Of a stretch of DNA of 56,486 bases, positions 8,691 to 17,055 are shown piece after piece (within the stretch, counting starts at the first letter, position 1; every line of letters begins with the position of its first letter). This DNA is from JBJEFI01 sp051873875. Its GTDB lineage: Bacteria > Bacillota > Bacilli > Bacillales > Bacillaceae_G. Made by a program: the position numbers and the translations under genes. The notes under the pieces were generated by a model that was not told the DNA's origin, did not search any database, and saw nothing but the letters and a program-made list of their open reading frames with translations. The DNA lies in the NCBI GenBank assembly GCA_051873875.1, contig JBJEFI010000050.1, positions 1-56,486 of the forward strand, read 5' to 3'.

Positions 8691-8880
8691 GACGAGCATA
8701 GTTGCTTGTGCTATGCTCGTAAATTCTTATCCCGTTCTAACTGGCACTAAGACTCCCACTTCAAAACTTAGTGAAATGAAAGAAGTTTAAGTGGGAGATA
8801 AGTGCCAGTAAGAACCCGATTTGTTCAACTAACCATCAGTGGGAGATGGGAAAAACTTCTACTGATGGAAGTTTCACTTT
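8691..8880. repeat. multi-hairpin interspersed repeat element (fuller copy)
   Basis: Three hairpins follow one another: a 10-bp stem (8692-8701 with 8711-8720), a long imperfect hairpin (8741-8748 with 8801-8808, inside it 8753-8761 with 8789-8797), and a 7-bp stem (8834-8840 with 8861-8867). Bases 8867-8882 recur as the reverse complement at 39361-39376, and 8726-8740 recur with 13 of 15 matches at 39397-39411. It is therefore a dispersed element and not a local terminator. It sits between the DUF4956 and CotH genes. Confidence 0.65.
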
Positions 8881-8890
8881 ATATACGCTT

Positions 8891-9574
8891 TTATGCTGTA
8901 AAGTTACCATCATAACTTAACATTACTGCTGATTTAACATTGTCCATCTTAGCAATTTCATTAACAAAGCTTGTCCCTTGTTCTTTCACTCGCACCTCGA
9001 AAATCATTTCATGTTCATTATCTGGCATAGCCGATTTTGTCTTAATTGCATAGCGTTTCGTATGTTGGGCAATTACTTTCGTAAATACATCTTCCGCTTT
9101 TACATCACTATATTTCACAATTAATAAATATGGATTTTCAACTGTTAATTTATTTGCAAAGAAGATTAACACAAGGCCGATTATAATTGAACCGATAATG
9201 GCTAACGGAATAAATCCTGCTCCACATAAAATACCGATAACGATTGACCAGAAAATAAAAACAATATCCATTGGATCCTTTATTGGCGTTCTAAAACGAA
9301 CAATGGATAATGCCCCTACCATCCCTAGTGATAATAGAACGTTTGACGAAATACCCATAATAATTAGTGCCGTTGCCATTGTCATAATAATGAGCGCAAT
9401 ATTGAAGCTATGTGAATAAATAACACCTGTAAACGTCTTCTTATAGACAACATAAATAAAATATCCAATTGCAAGTGCTACTAATAATCCAATAAGTGAG
9501 TCGACAATTGAAAAACTCGTCGTCTTCTCAATAAAACTAGACTTAAAAATATCTGAAAAATTAACACTGTTCAT
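8891..9574 (-). CDS. DUF4956 integral membrane protein
   Basis: A 227-residue protein with about four membrane segments between residues 25 and 140 (including ALAIGYFIYVVYK and LLSLGMVGALSIVRFRTPIKDP) and a soluble C-terminal domain of about 85 residues. The GALSIVRFRTPIKDP stretch is the hallmark of DUF4956. A GGAGGAA ribosome site precedes the ATG at 9574. Homologues accompany VTC-domain polyphosphate polymerases and CotH kinases in many bacteria; the function is unknown. It lies 32 bp downstream of the VTC gene and is probably co-transcribed with it. Confidence 0.8.
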   Translation of the reverse strand: MNSVNFSDIFKSSFIEKTTSFSIVDSLIGLLVALAIGYFIYVVYKKTFTGVIYSHSFNIALIIMTMATALIIMGISSNVLLSLGMVGALSIVRFRTPIKDPMDIVFIFWSIVIGILCGAGFIPLAIIGSIIIGLVLIFFANKLTVENPYLLIVKYSDVKAEDVFTKVIAQHTKRYAIKTKSAMPDNEHEMIFEVRVKEQGTSFVNEIAKMDNVKSAVMLSYDGNFTA

Positions 9575-9606
9575 TTTCCTGTTCCTCCAACATAAACATA
9601 TTTTAA

Positions 9607-10308
9607 TTATCCGTACATTCTACTTAATTGATATTTTGAGAATGTATCCCTTCGACGATTATTAACTTGCAATAGCAGCTTAATAATATCGGGTAAATAT
9701 TCATCATATTTTACTTCCAATATGACCATATTCGGATCCAATGTTACTACCATTGGCACGTCTGGATTAAGTACATCGTTGTTTCGTAAACTTGTCTTTA
9801 TATCACTATCAAAGGTTACACGTACATTTCCGTATTCATAAATAAATACTTCACGTTCATAATCAACAATTGTCATTGGCCTTAATTGTAAAAGATTCAT
9901 TTGCACATATAATTCTTGCATCAATGACCTAGAATCATGTTCCATCCAAGCAATATCATTAGCTCGAATTCGTTCATACTCTTCAGCTGTAATTGGACAC
10001 TTTTCCTTAAAAGATAAGTTATTTCGCTTACTCTTTTTTTCTAAATTCATATAGTCCTGATTGTGGTTATACAATCGCACTCTAAATTTATCCCGATTAT
10101 AGCCACCTTCTTTTTTCTCCGTTAGTACTTTATTTTCAAAGTTATCAAAGTAGACACTTCGAATGAGATATTTTCCGTTCTTATTTGTATGTGGGTCCGT
10201 CCTCATAATATGCTTTAAATTATTTCTTAAAAGGTGACAATCTATTTTACTAATCGCATGTTTTAATTCATTTCTTCCTTTCTTCGAATTAATTCCAAGA
10301 GACTTCAC
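9607..10308 (-). CDS. VTC-domain polyphosphate polymerase-like protein
   Basis: A 233-residue protein with the tunnel-lining basic and acidic strands of the VTC catalytic domain: KYLIRSVYFDN (46-56), KFRVRLYN (74-81), LEKKSK (89-94), a VDYEREVF strand (148-155), NVRVTFDSDI (161-170) and ILEVKYD (196-202). Glu198 and Lys200 fit the metal- and phosphate-binding positions. In yeast Vtc4 this fold makes polyphosphate from ATP; bacterial versions are inferred to do the same or a related nucleotidyl reaction. The start is GTG 10308 behind GGAGGGG. It is the first gene of the VTC-DUF4956-CotH cluster, which may couple polyphosphate, a membrane protein and a surface kinase. Confidence 0.8.
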   Translation of the reverse strand: MKSLGINSKKGRNELKHAISKIDCHLLRNNLKHIMRTDPHTNKNGKYLIRSVYFDNFENKVLTEKKEGGYNRDKFRVRLYNHNQDYMNLEKKSKRNNLSFKEKCPITAEEYERIRANDIAWMEHDSRSLMQELYVQMNLLQLRPMTIVDYEREVFIYEYGNVRVTFDSDIKTSLRNNDVLNPDVPMVVTLDPNMVILEVKYDEYLPDIIKLLLQVNNRRRDTFSKYQLSRMYG

Positions 10309-10599
10309 TTTCCTTCCCCTCCTTCTATCCTTGTAAATAAACTTAATAGATTTACATTAAAATATTCTTAAAAATACATATGAAATTAGCTTTTTATTTT
10401 TTTCAGCATAAAAAAGAAGGCTTATTAATTATTTATGCTGTCATTTTAATGCTGATTTCCTTTGTTTTTGCATTAAAAAAGGTATTGGCTGCGTAAAAGT
10501 GAATAGATAAAAGAGAGTATTGGTCAACTGTTTATTCAATTCTCTTTTACTACGCGTATATAAATGAGAGTTATTTACATAAGGAATGGGGGAAAGGTA

Positions 10600-11304
10600 A
10601 TGTGTACTAGTTTTGTACACCGAAAAGATGATATCATTATCGGGATGAATTTCGATAATAATGGAATGAATTTCAAAATTGATACAAGTAGCACAGAGCA
10701 ATTTGTCGTATATGTAAATGGAGGGCGTGGATTAACACCATCATTCGGTATTAACAGACAAGGCATATTTATTAATCATTTAATGGTGGATTCCAATGGA
10801 AAAGGCCTTTATAAAAGACCAAGTAAAAAAAGAACACACACTGTAAAATTAGTGAACGATATTCTTAATGGCACCATTCCTGCTGAGAATATTAATAACT
10901 ATCTCCAAAACACAGAAGTAGTAAATGTACCTGACTTTAGTATTCATAATCTAATTTGCGATGAATATGGAAACGTATGGGGTGTTGAACCAGGGCGAGG
11001 AATTATTTATAGTCCTGTCACGGAGTCTAATTTTTTTATCATGTCTAACTGTTCTCTATGTGATTACAAAAATACAGGAAAGCTACTTGGCAGTGGTTCT
11101 GATCGTTATCAAGTAGCACAAAATCTTTTAAGTAAGCATGAACATCTAACTATTGAAGGTGCATTTAACATACTCAAAACCGTAAAACAAACTGAAGGAG
11201 AATGGAGAACTGCTGTCTCAATGGTTTATTCAAAAAAAGAACAAGCTATCTTTTATTGCTTAGATGGGAATTTCGATAAACAATTTACTTATTCTTTTCT
11301 ATAA
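10600..11304 (+). CDS. Ntn-hydrolase of the choloylglycine/acid-amidase family
   Basis: A 234-residue protein. The start is ATG 10600 behind GGGGGAAAGG, because it places Cys at position 2, the N-terminal nucleophile exposed when Met is removed. The frame is open 12 codons further up, but that would bury the Cys. The N-terminus MCTSFVHRKDDIIIGMNFD is typical of linear amide C-N hydrolases (penicillin V acylase, bile-salt hydrolase, NAAA-like). Later conserved stretches include NLICDEYGNVWGVEP, FFIMSNCSL and RYQVAQNLL. It is shorter than the usual 310-330 residues, so it is a compact member with unknown amide substrate. No signal peptide. It diverges from the VTC operon. Confidence 0.7.
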   Translation: MCTSFVHRKDDIIIGMNFDNNGMNFKIDTSSTEQFVVYVNGGRGLTPSFGINRQGIFINHLMVDSNGKGLYKRPSKKRTHTVKLVNDILNGTIPAENINNYLQNTEVVNVPDFSIHNLICDEYGNVWGVEPGRGIIYSPVTESNFFIMSNCSLCDYKNTGKLLGSGSDRYQVAQNLLSKHEHLTIEGAFNILKTVKQTEGEWRTAVSMVYSKKEQAIFYCLDGNFDKQFTYSFL

Positions 11305-11326
11305 AATAATAATTTACAATAAAAAG

Positions 11327-11352
11327 GGCTTGAATAAACACCTATTCAAGCC
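11327..11352 (+). terminator. terminator of the amide hydrolase gene
   Basis: A 10-bp stem (11327-11336 with 11343-11352) is preceded by AAAAA and followed by a pyrimidine/T-rich tract, shortly after the stop at 11304. Confidence 0.8.
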
Positions 11353-11572
11353 TCTCTTTATACCCACAAATTTCTGTATCTCTTTATCAATATGTGAAAG
11401 CATAGTACTATTTTTAAAATTTCATTCACCAATGCTATGCTTCAAAATATCAACACTCTAGTAAATTTAATTTTGATTACTCCCATCCCTCAAAATAAGA
11501 AATAGCTTTTTTGTTAATCTACTATTTCACTCAATAATAACTAGTATTTTTTACTTATTGATTGAGACTGAA

Positions 11573-12319
11573 TTATAGTCGTATATTTTCTTTCATTTTC
11601 CTTATTAAATTTTCCTTATTTTCTTCTAGTTGTTTAACCCTATTTACATTGGCTCCAGATGGATGTGGAAATCCTTTAAGAATTTGTTTTTCATTAATAA
11701 TTCCTTCTTGAGCTAACTTATCTAGTACCTCTTCAACTGCTTTTCCTAAAGGTATCAGCAATATATCTTTGAAATTTTCCATACTTCTAAGTTCTTCCAT
11801 AAAATTATCGTACACATATTTCATTAAGAACTCACTTTTTAATAATTTGGGTGTATGCCCCGTATAATTTTGTTTTTTTACAAATACAGAATAAGGTATC
11901 AAGGATACCGTATGTAGTAAATAATCTTTATCCTGAAATAAAGATGCACAGCTATTTATTCCAAGTGCTTCATCGAGTTTTATCTCATCTAACATCGTAA
12001 TTATATTTTTTCTTAAGCTTCCACTAAACCTTCCTGCTACTTTACATTTATATTGAATTTCTTCAATATTTGTTTCTAATTCTAACTCTTTTCGAGCAGT
12101 AGAAATAGCTGTACTCATTTGCTGAAAACCAGGTGTTATTCCAATAATAAAGACCTTTGCTTTGGCGTTTATATACTCATTGTGTGGTGCATAATATATT
12201 TCTATGTTTCCACTTTTTTCTACAAGTAAATCATCTATTAACAATTCACTTTTTTCATATTTATCTTTAACGGGAAGTTGTTTTATTACTTCCTTATAAT
12301 CATGTAATGTTTTTTTCAT
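11573..12319 (-). CDS. uracil-DNA glycosylase superfamily-like protein
   Basis: A 248-residue protein. Residues 57-65 read FIIGITPGF, resembling motif 1 of the UDG superfamily (the GxxPG water-activating loop), and 219-224 read HPSGAN, resembling motif 2 (HPSxxN). The usual catalytic acid in motif 1 is not obvious, so glycosylase activity is uncertain. A GAGGGACAT ribosome site precedes the ATG. Proteins of this sort occur singly in bacilli. The role could be DNA repair or binding of modified nucleic acid, but nothing nearby helps decide. Its promoter region carries one copy of the direct repeat that also lies past the heme operon. Confidence 0.6.
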   Translation of the reverse strand: MKKTLHDYKEVIKQLPVKDKYEKSELLIDDLLVEKSGNIEIYYAPHNEYINAKAKVFIIGITPGFQQMSTAISTARKELELETNIEEIQYKCKVAGRFSGSLRKNIITMLDEIKLDEALGINSCASLFQDKDYLLHTVSLIPYSVFVKKQNYTGHTPKLLKSEFLMKYVYDNFMEELRSMENFKDILLIPLGKAVEEVLDKLAQEGIINEKQILKGFPHPSGANVNRVKQLEENKENLIRKMKENIRL

Positions 12320-12420
12320 ATGTCCCTCACTCTCTTCTTATTTCTTATTCATCATACTCTTTTTATTATCCTTCAAAAAATAAATTATCATATCCATAAC
12401 TATATGTTTATTATCCTCTA
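12310..12420. repeat. imperfect direct repeat, left copy, flanking the heme operon
   Basis: Covers the start-codon region and upstream sequence of the UDG-like gene. Two blocks match the right copy at 15741-15848: 12310-12353 (about 85 percent, with TTTTTTTCATATG and TTTCTTATTCATC identical) and 12395-12420 (23 of 26, with AACTATATGTTTATTATCC identical). The spacing and order of the blocks are the same in both copies. Confidence 0.7.
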
Positions 12421-12498
12421 CAAGTATTCATATATCATTTCATTCATAATATGGCTTTTTACACCTCTTACCTTAATTTATTTAATTTTTTAATTTTA

Positions 12499-12566
12499 TT
12501 GACAATTAAATTGATAACGATTATCATTATCATTATGAAGAGTAAATGAGAATGATTATCATTCTA
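12499..12566 (+). promoter_or_regulatory. Fur-controlled promoter of the heme operon
   Basis: TTGACA (12499-12504) and TATCAT (12522-12527), spaced 17 bp, form a good sigma-A promoter. Overlapping its spacer and -10 is GATAACGATTATCATTATC (12513-12531), which matches the 19-bp Fur box at 18 of 19 positions. A second Fur box, GAGAATGATTATCATTCTA, lies at 12548-12566. Two boxes around the start site predict strong repression when iron is plentiful. Confidence 0.9.
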
Positions 12567-12588
12567 AATTATATTTTGGGGGATTATT

Positions 12589-13563
12589 ATGAAACGGAAA
12601 TATTTTATACCTGGCCTATTGGTACTTTCATTATTGGCTGGCTGTGGCAGTACTGCTTCTGAAACTTCAGGTTCAGAAAAAGCAACAACTTCTAACAACC
12701 CAGCAGAATCAACGAAATCAGAAATTGTTATTACTGATTTTGCAAAGAGAGAATTACACTTTAAACATTCACCAAAAAATATTGTTGCTTTAAGCTCTGG
12801 TGATATGAATATTATTTATTCACTTGGTGGCACAGTTGTAGGTAGGCCTACTTCACACGGGGACAGCCCTGATGCACCATATGCCAATGTAGAGCAAGTC
12901 GGTTCTACTCATGAATATGATTTGGAGAAAATTGCAAGTTTGAAACCCGATCTTGTGATTGGTAACAACCCAATGAATACAAAGGACATTCAAGCCTTCG
13001 AAGGCATCGGCTCACAAATGCTACTAACAAGTGCCAACTCAGTGGCCGAAATACAAAAAGAAATTACGCTATATGGAGATTTATTACAAAAACAAGATAA
13101 AGCAACAGAAATCAATGCATCTATTACAAAAAAAATTGAAGATTATTCTAAACAAAATTCTAAAGACAAACGTCGAGTACTATTAATTTACGGAGCACCT
13201 GGTACATATATGGTCGCACTTCCAAATTCTTTAACTGGGGATATTTTACAATCAGTAGGTGGCGAAAATATTGCGGCAGATTATAAAGCATTAGAGAACT
13301 ATCCACAATATGCTCAGCTTAATGTCGAACGCATTATCGAAGCAAATCCGGAATATGTATTTTTAATTACTCACGGAAATCCGTCTGAAGTAAAGGATGG
13401 TTTCACAAAAGAAATGGCTCAAAATCCAGCTTGGAATAATATTAAAGCTGTCAAAAATAATAAAATTGAAATTTTACCGAGCAATTTATTTGGCTCTAAT
13501 CCGGGAACACAAGTGGTTGAAGCACTTGATTATATGAATGAATTGCTGCAATCAACTAACTAA
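12589..13563 (+). CDS. isdE: heme/iron ABC transporter, substrate-binding lipoprotein (IsdE-like)
   Basis: A 324-residue lipoprotein with signal peptide and lipobox LLAGC (Cys19), a Ser/Thr/Glu-rich linker to about residue 45, then a type III (FecB/BtuF) binding-protein fold of two lobes joined by a long helix (about residues 152-188). Met73 (SSGDMNI) and His262 (LITHGNP) sit at places suited to the Met/His heme ligands known in S. aureus IsdE; this is a pattern judgement, not an alignment. It is the first gene of a Fur-boxed operon ending in a heme-degrading enzyme, which favours heme over a siderophore as ligand. A GGGGG ribosome site precedes the ATG. Confidence 0.8.
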   Translation: MKRKYFIPGLLVLSLLAGCGSTASETSGSEKATTSNNPAESTKSEIVITDFAKRELHFKHSPKNIVALSSGDMNIIYSLGGTVVGRPTSHGDSPDAPYANVEQVGSTHEYDLEKIASLKPDLVIGNNPMNTKDIQAFEGIGSQMLLTSANSVAEIQKEITLYGDLLQKQDKATEINASITKKIEDYSKQNSKDKRRVLLIYGAPGTYMVALPNSLTGDILQSVGGENIAADYKALENYPQYAQLNVERIIEANPEYVFLITHGNPSEVKDGFTKEMAQNPAWNNIKAVKNNKIEILPSNLFGSNPGTQVVEALDYMNELLQSTN

Positions 13564-13568
13564 ATGAT

Positions 13569-14564
13569 ATGGATATTAAAACAAGAAATTTCAGAAGAAA
13601 AATAGGAATCATTATTTCGCCCATTCTTTTACTTATAATTATTTTTTACGGCCTAACTTCTGGAGCGGTATCAATTTCACTCTCTGAAATCATACATGTT
13701 TTTACTTCATCTACAGATTCAACGTATAGCGTTATTATTCACGATTTACGCCTTCCAAGAGTTCTAATTGGACTGTTGATTGGCGCATGTTTAGCTGTTT
13801 CAGGCGCTTTATTACAGGGGGTTATGAAAAATCCGCTGGCTGACCCTGGTATTATTGGTGTCACAACAGGCGGCGGTCTTGCTGCAAGTATAACGATGGT
13901 TATACTGCCACAGTTTTCATATCTTCTTCCAGTTTCTGCTTTTGCTGGTGCTTTTATTACGTCGATTCTTATCTATTTTTTAGCATGGGATAAAGGAGCT
14001 TCACCACTAAAAATCATTTTAGCCGGTGTTGCCATCAATGCTTTATTAGGGGCAATTCAAAATGGCATTATGGTCATTTATAGTGACCGCGTTCAAGCTG
14101 TTTTACCTTGGCTTTCAGGTGGGTTGAACGGTAGGAGTTGGTATCATTTAGAATTAATGGCACCTTACGCAATTATCGGATTGTTGTTATCACTACTAGC
14201 AATTAAACCAGCCAATTTACTTCTACTTGGGGATGATTCTGCTAAATTATTAGGTCAAAAGGTTGAAATGCAACGATTACTAATTATCTTACTTGCTTCA
14301 TTTTTAGCAGGAACGGCGGTAAGTGTTGCAGGTTTAATTGGCTTTGTCGGTCTTGTTGTACCTCATATGATACGACTACTAATTGGTAATGATTATAAGT
14401 ATTTAATCCCTTTTTCAGCAATTGGCGGTGCTATCTTAGTCGTTTTCGCCGATACAATTGCAAGGTCTTGGTTTGATCCTATTGAGCTCCCTGTTGGAAT
14501 ATTACTCGCTGCAGTAGGTGCACCTTTCTTTTTAACATTACTGAAGAAAAGGAGATTCGTTTAA
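13569..14564 (+). CDS. isdF: FecCD-family ABC permease for heme/iron
   Basis: A 331-residue protein with about ten membrane helices, typical in length for the BtuC/FecCD/IsdF family. Hallmarks are LPRVLIGLLIGACLAVSGAL near residue 60 and, late in the protein, GLIGFVGLVVPHMIRLLIGNDY, the cytoplasmic loop that contacts the ATPase. The ATG at 13569 lies 5 nt past the previous stop with no strong ribosome site of its own, so translation is probably coupled to the binding-protein gene. Confidence 0.85.
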   Translation: MDIKTRNFRRKIGIIISPILLLIIIFYGLTSGAVSISLSEIIHVFTSSTDSTYSVIIHDLRLPRVLIGLLIGACLAVSGALLQGVMKNPLADPGIIGVTTGGGLAASITMVILPQFSYLLPVSAFAGAFITSILIYFLAWDKGASPLKIILAGVAINALLGAIQNGIMVIYSDRVQAVLPWLSGGLNGRSWYHLELMAPYAIIGLLLSLLAIKPANLLLLGDDSAKLLGQKVEMQRLLIILLASFLAGTAVSVAGLIGFVGLVVPHMIRLLIGNDYKYLIPFSAIGGAILVVFADTIARSWFDPIELPVGILLAAVGAPFFLTLLKKRRFV

Positions 14565-15356
14565 ATGACAGCTATCTCAACAGAAAATGTAAGCTATCGT
14601 GTCGATCATTTTCAATTAGATAATATTTGTCTATCCATCCCCTTTGGTGAAATAACGACCATTATTGGACCAAATGGATCTGGAAAATCTACTTTTTTAA
14701 AAATTGTTGCCCAACTTCTACCATGTAAAAATGGTGGAATCTGCGTTAACAATAAACCGCTTGCGTCCTACAACAAGAAAGAATTTGCCCGGACGATTTC
14801 CATGCTTACTCAATCAAAAGAAGGGTTACCTGATATGTCAGTCAAGGAACTCGTTTCTTTAGGAAGAACGCCACATAAAGGGCGATTTCAGCATCGTATC
14901 ACATCAGAAGATAAAAGTATCATCGATTGGGCCTTACATGTTACAGATACGTTTCATTTAAAGGAAAGAATGTTTTACCAGTTATCTGGAGGACAACAGC
15001 AAAAAGTACGAATCGCAATGGCCTTAACCCAAAAGACCGACATTCTTTTATTAGATGAGCCTACGACTTATTTAGATATTTCTCATCAAATGGAATTGAT
15101 GGAATTACTATACAAATTAAATACAGAATACAATATTACAATTGTAATGGTTTTACATGATTTACAGCAGGCTGCAACTTACAGTGATAATTTAATTGTT
15201 TTGAAAGGTGGTGCTGTCGTTAAAAAAGGAAAACCGAAGGAAGTTGTTAATTCCCAATTTTTAAAAGACGTCTATAACGTTAATGCCAAAGTTATTTTTG
15301 ATGAGAATTATCCAATCATCATACCAAATCATATAAAGGGGAGAAATGAGAAATGA
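14565..15356 (+). CDS. ABC transporter ATP-binding protein for heme/iron
   Basis: A 263-residue ATPase: Walker A GPNGSGKS (35-42), signature LSGGQ (140-144), Walker B LLLDE (161-165) followed by PTTYLD, and switch His in MVLHDL. Length and sequence are typical of the FecE/FhuC group. The ATG follows the permease stop directly (TAAATG), and the stop overlaps the next start (ATGA). It powers the IsdE/IsdF-like importer. Confidence 0.9.
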   Translation: MTAISTENVSYRVDHFQLDNICLSIPFGEITTIIGPNGSGKSTFLKIVAQLLPCKNGGICVNNKPLASYNKKEFARTISMLTQSKEGLPDMSVKELVSLGRTPHKGRFQHRITSEDKSIIDWALHVTDTFHLKERMFYQLSGGQQQKVRIAMALTQKTDILLLDEPTTYLDISHQMELMELLYKLNTEYNITIVMVLHDLQQAATYSDNLIVLKGGAVVKKGKPKEVVNSQFLKDVYNVNAKVIFDENYPIIIPNHIKGRNEK

Positions 15357-15691
15357 TTATTATTCAAAACTTAATTAAGACAAAAAAGGGATTTGCTGAA
15401 AAAATGGCTCCAAGATTTATAAAAGGAAACGATTTAGAGACGTTTGAAGGCTTCATTAAAATAGAGGTATTAGTAAAACAAAACTTACCAGAGCATGACG
15501 AATTACACGTGAACATGTACTGGGAAAACAACGAAAGCTTCATGGTATGGAAAAACAGCGATTCATTTAAAAATGCACATAAGCGACCAGAAGCAAACTC
15601 TGAAGAAGCAAAAAAAGATTCTCCAATTCTAGGAAGTCAATTAAGCACATTCGACGTTGTTGCAAGTAAACAAGGATTAGCTGTAAAGTAA
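15353..15691 (+). CDS. isdG: IsdG-family heme-degrading monooxygenase
   Basis: A 112-residue ferredoxin-like dimeric alpha-beta barrel protein. Asn6, Trp66 and His76 fall at the positions of the Asn-Trp-His triad of S. aureus IsdG/IsdI, so heme breakdown with iron release is well supported. It overlaps the ATPase gene by 4 bp (ATGA) and is the last gene of the Fur-regulated operon. Imported heme would be opened in the cytoplasm by this enzyme. Confidence 0.9.
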   Translation: MIIIQNLIKTKKGFAEKMAPRFIKGNDLETFEGFIKIEVLVKQNLPEHDELHVNMYWENNESFMVWKNSDSFKNAHKRPEANSEEAKKDSPILGSQLSTFDVVASKQGLAVK

Positions 15692-15708
15692 TGAGATTAT
15701 TAACATTT

Positions 15709-15742
15709 AAACTACACCTTTCTTTCATGAAACGTGTAGTTT
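15709..15742 (+). terminator. terminator of the heme operon
   Basis: A 9-bp stem AAACTACAC (15709-15717) with GTGTAGTTT (15734-15742), followed by further T residues. Confidence 0.9.
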
Positions 15743-15848
15743 TTTTTCATATGCCCCCGCTATCTTCGTGTTTCTTATTCATCCCTTCTTTAACAGATTA
15801 TTTATTGCTAAAATCTGTTTTTCACAACTATATGTTTATTATCCCCTA
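15741..15848. repeat. imperfect direct repeat, right copy, flanking the heme operon
   Basis: Diverged second copy of 12310-12420, in the same orientation. Matching blocks are 15741-15783 and 15823-15848. The left end overlaps the T-run of the heme-operon terminator. No gene lies in it here, while the left copy forms the start of the UDG-like gene. Confidence 0.7.
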
Positions 15849-16137
15849 GATTTCATCTTCTCTTCATTTAATTCAAAAACTCTACTAGCAGATCAGTGTT
15901 AAAGTACTCATACTTGATATAAAAAGAAAAAAGCACTCCGTTTACCAAAGATTAATGCTAATTTTTTATTCCCTTACTTTATAAGTCTTTTTATAGATTC
16001 ACTAATGATAGATTTGTTTCAATTATTATTTCTTAACTTTATTATTTTTGATACATATTATTCATTATTCAATTTCTCTATTCATTTATAAAAATAGCAT
16101 TAGTATAATCAAATAAAAAACGATGGGGAAAAAATAG
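15849..16137. other. gene-free AT-rich interval before the HAD gene
   Basis: No supported reading frame. TATAAT near 16103, with a weak -35 17 bp upstream, could drive the HAD gene. Nothing else is visible. Confidence 0.5.
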
Positions 16138-16974
16138 ATGAATAATATAAAAGTAATTATTATGGATGTTGATGGTACATTGACGAATAATAAGAAAGTT
16201 ATTAGCAAAAAGACTAAGGACGCTTTAATGAAAGCACAACAAGCAGGAGCTATCTTAATTTTAGCATCAGGAAGACCTACATCTGGATTAATGGACCTTG
16301 CTAGGGAATTAAAGATGGATGAACATCATGGACTTTTGGTCTCGTTTAATGGTTCTAGGGTTGTTAATTGTCAGACTAATAAAGTTTTATTTAATGAAAC
16401 AATGGATGTTGAGCAAGGACAAGCCGTGCTTGAACATATGAAGAAATTTAATGTGAAACCGATGATTGACAAAGGGGATTATTTGTATGTTAATGATGTT
16501 TTCGACAATCAGATACATTATAATGGTACGCTTTTAAATGTCATTGAATACGAATCTCGTGGTGGTAAATTTAAGTTATGTGAAAAGGACGATTTAGCAG
16601 CTTTTGCCGACTATCCATTAAATAAAATTTTAACTGCGGGGGACCCTGAATATTTAGAGGCACATTACAAAGAAATGATGGAACCATTTAAAGACACCTT
16701 AAGTTGTATGTTCACAGGTCCTTTCTACTTTGAATTTACTGCTAAAGGAATTGATAAGGCTAAAGCGTTAGACACCGTACTAATTCCTATGGGATATAAA
16801 AAAGAAGAAATGATTGCTTTTGGGGATGGATACAATGATATCTCAATGATTAAATATGCTGGGATTGGAGTCGCTATGGCTAATGCCGTAGATGATTTAA
16901 AATCTGTCGCCAATGAAGTAACTTTATCGAATGAAGAAGATGGCATTGCTTATACGTTAAACAAGTACATATAG
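16138..16974 (+). CDS. Cof-type HAD-IIB phosphatase
   Basis: A 278-residue hydrolase. Motif I is MDVDGTLT with Asp10 (nucleophile) and Asp12; motif II is ILASGRPTSG; motif IV is GDGYNDISM starting at residue 229. The cap domain between about residues 85 and 195 is of the C2B type. Such enzymes remove phosphate from sugar phosphates or nucleotides, and the substrate cannot be read from sequence. The next gene is an RpiR regulator 81 bp downstream, which often controls sugar-phosphate genes, so a sugar phosphate is a reasonable guess. Confidence 0.85.
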   Translation: MNNIKVIIMDVDGTLTNNKKVISKKTKDALMKAQQAGAILILASGRPTSGLMDLARELKMDEHHGLLVSFNGSRVVNCQTNKVLFNETMDVEQGQAVLEHMKKFNVKPMIDKGDYLYVNDVFDNQIHYNGTLLNVIEYESRGGKFKLCEKDDLAAFADYPLNKILTAGDPEYLEAHYKEMMEPFKDTLSCMFTGPFYFEFTAKGIDKAKALDTVLIPMGYKKEEMIAFGDGYNDISMIKYAGIGVAMANAVDDLKSVANEVTLSNEEDGIAYTLNKYI

Positions 16975-17055
16975 GATATAGCTATTTAACTTGTCCTTTA
17001 ACTTAGCACACAAAACTTTAACAAAAATGCTGTATAATGTTTACGAGGTGACTTC

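Noticed and set aside
10405..10441. Imperfect hairpin CAGCATAAA/TTTATGCTG between the VTC and amidase genes
   Set aside because: Lies between divergent genes, long AT-rich loop and no T-run; too weak to call an operator or terminator.
15503..15518. CACGTG in isdG as a parS candidate
   Set aside because: Both arms differ from consensus at several positions.
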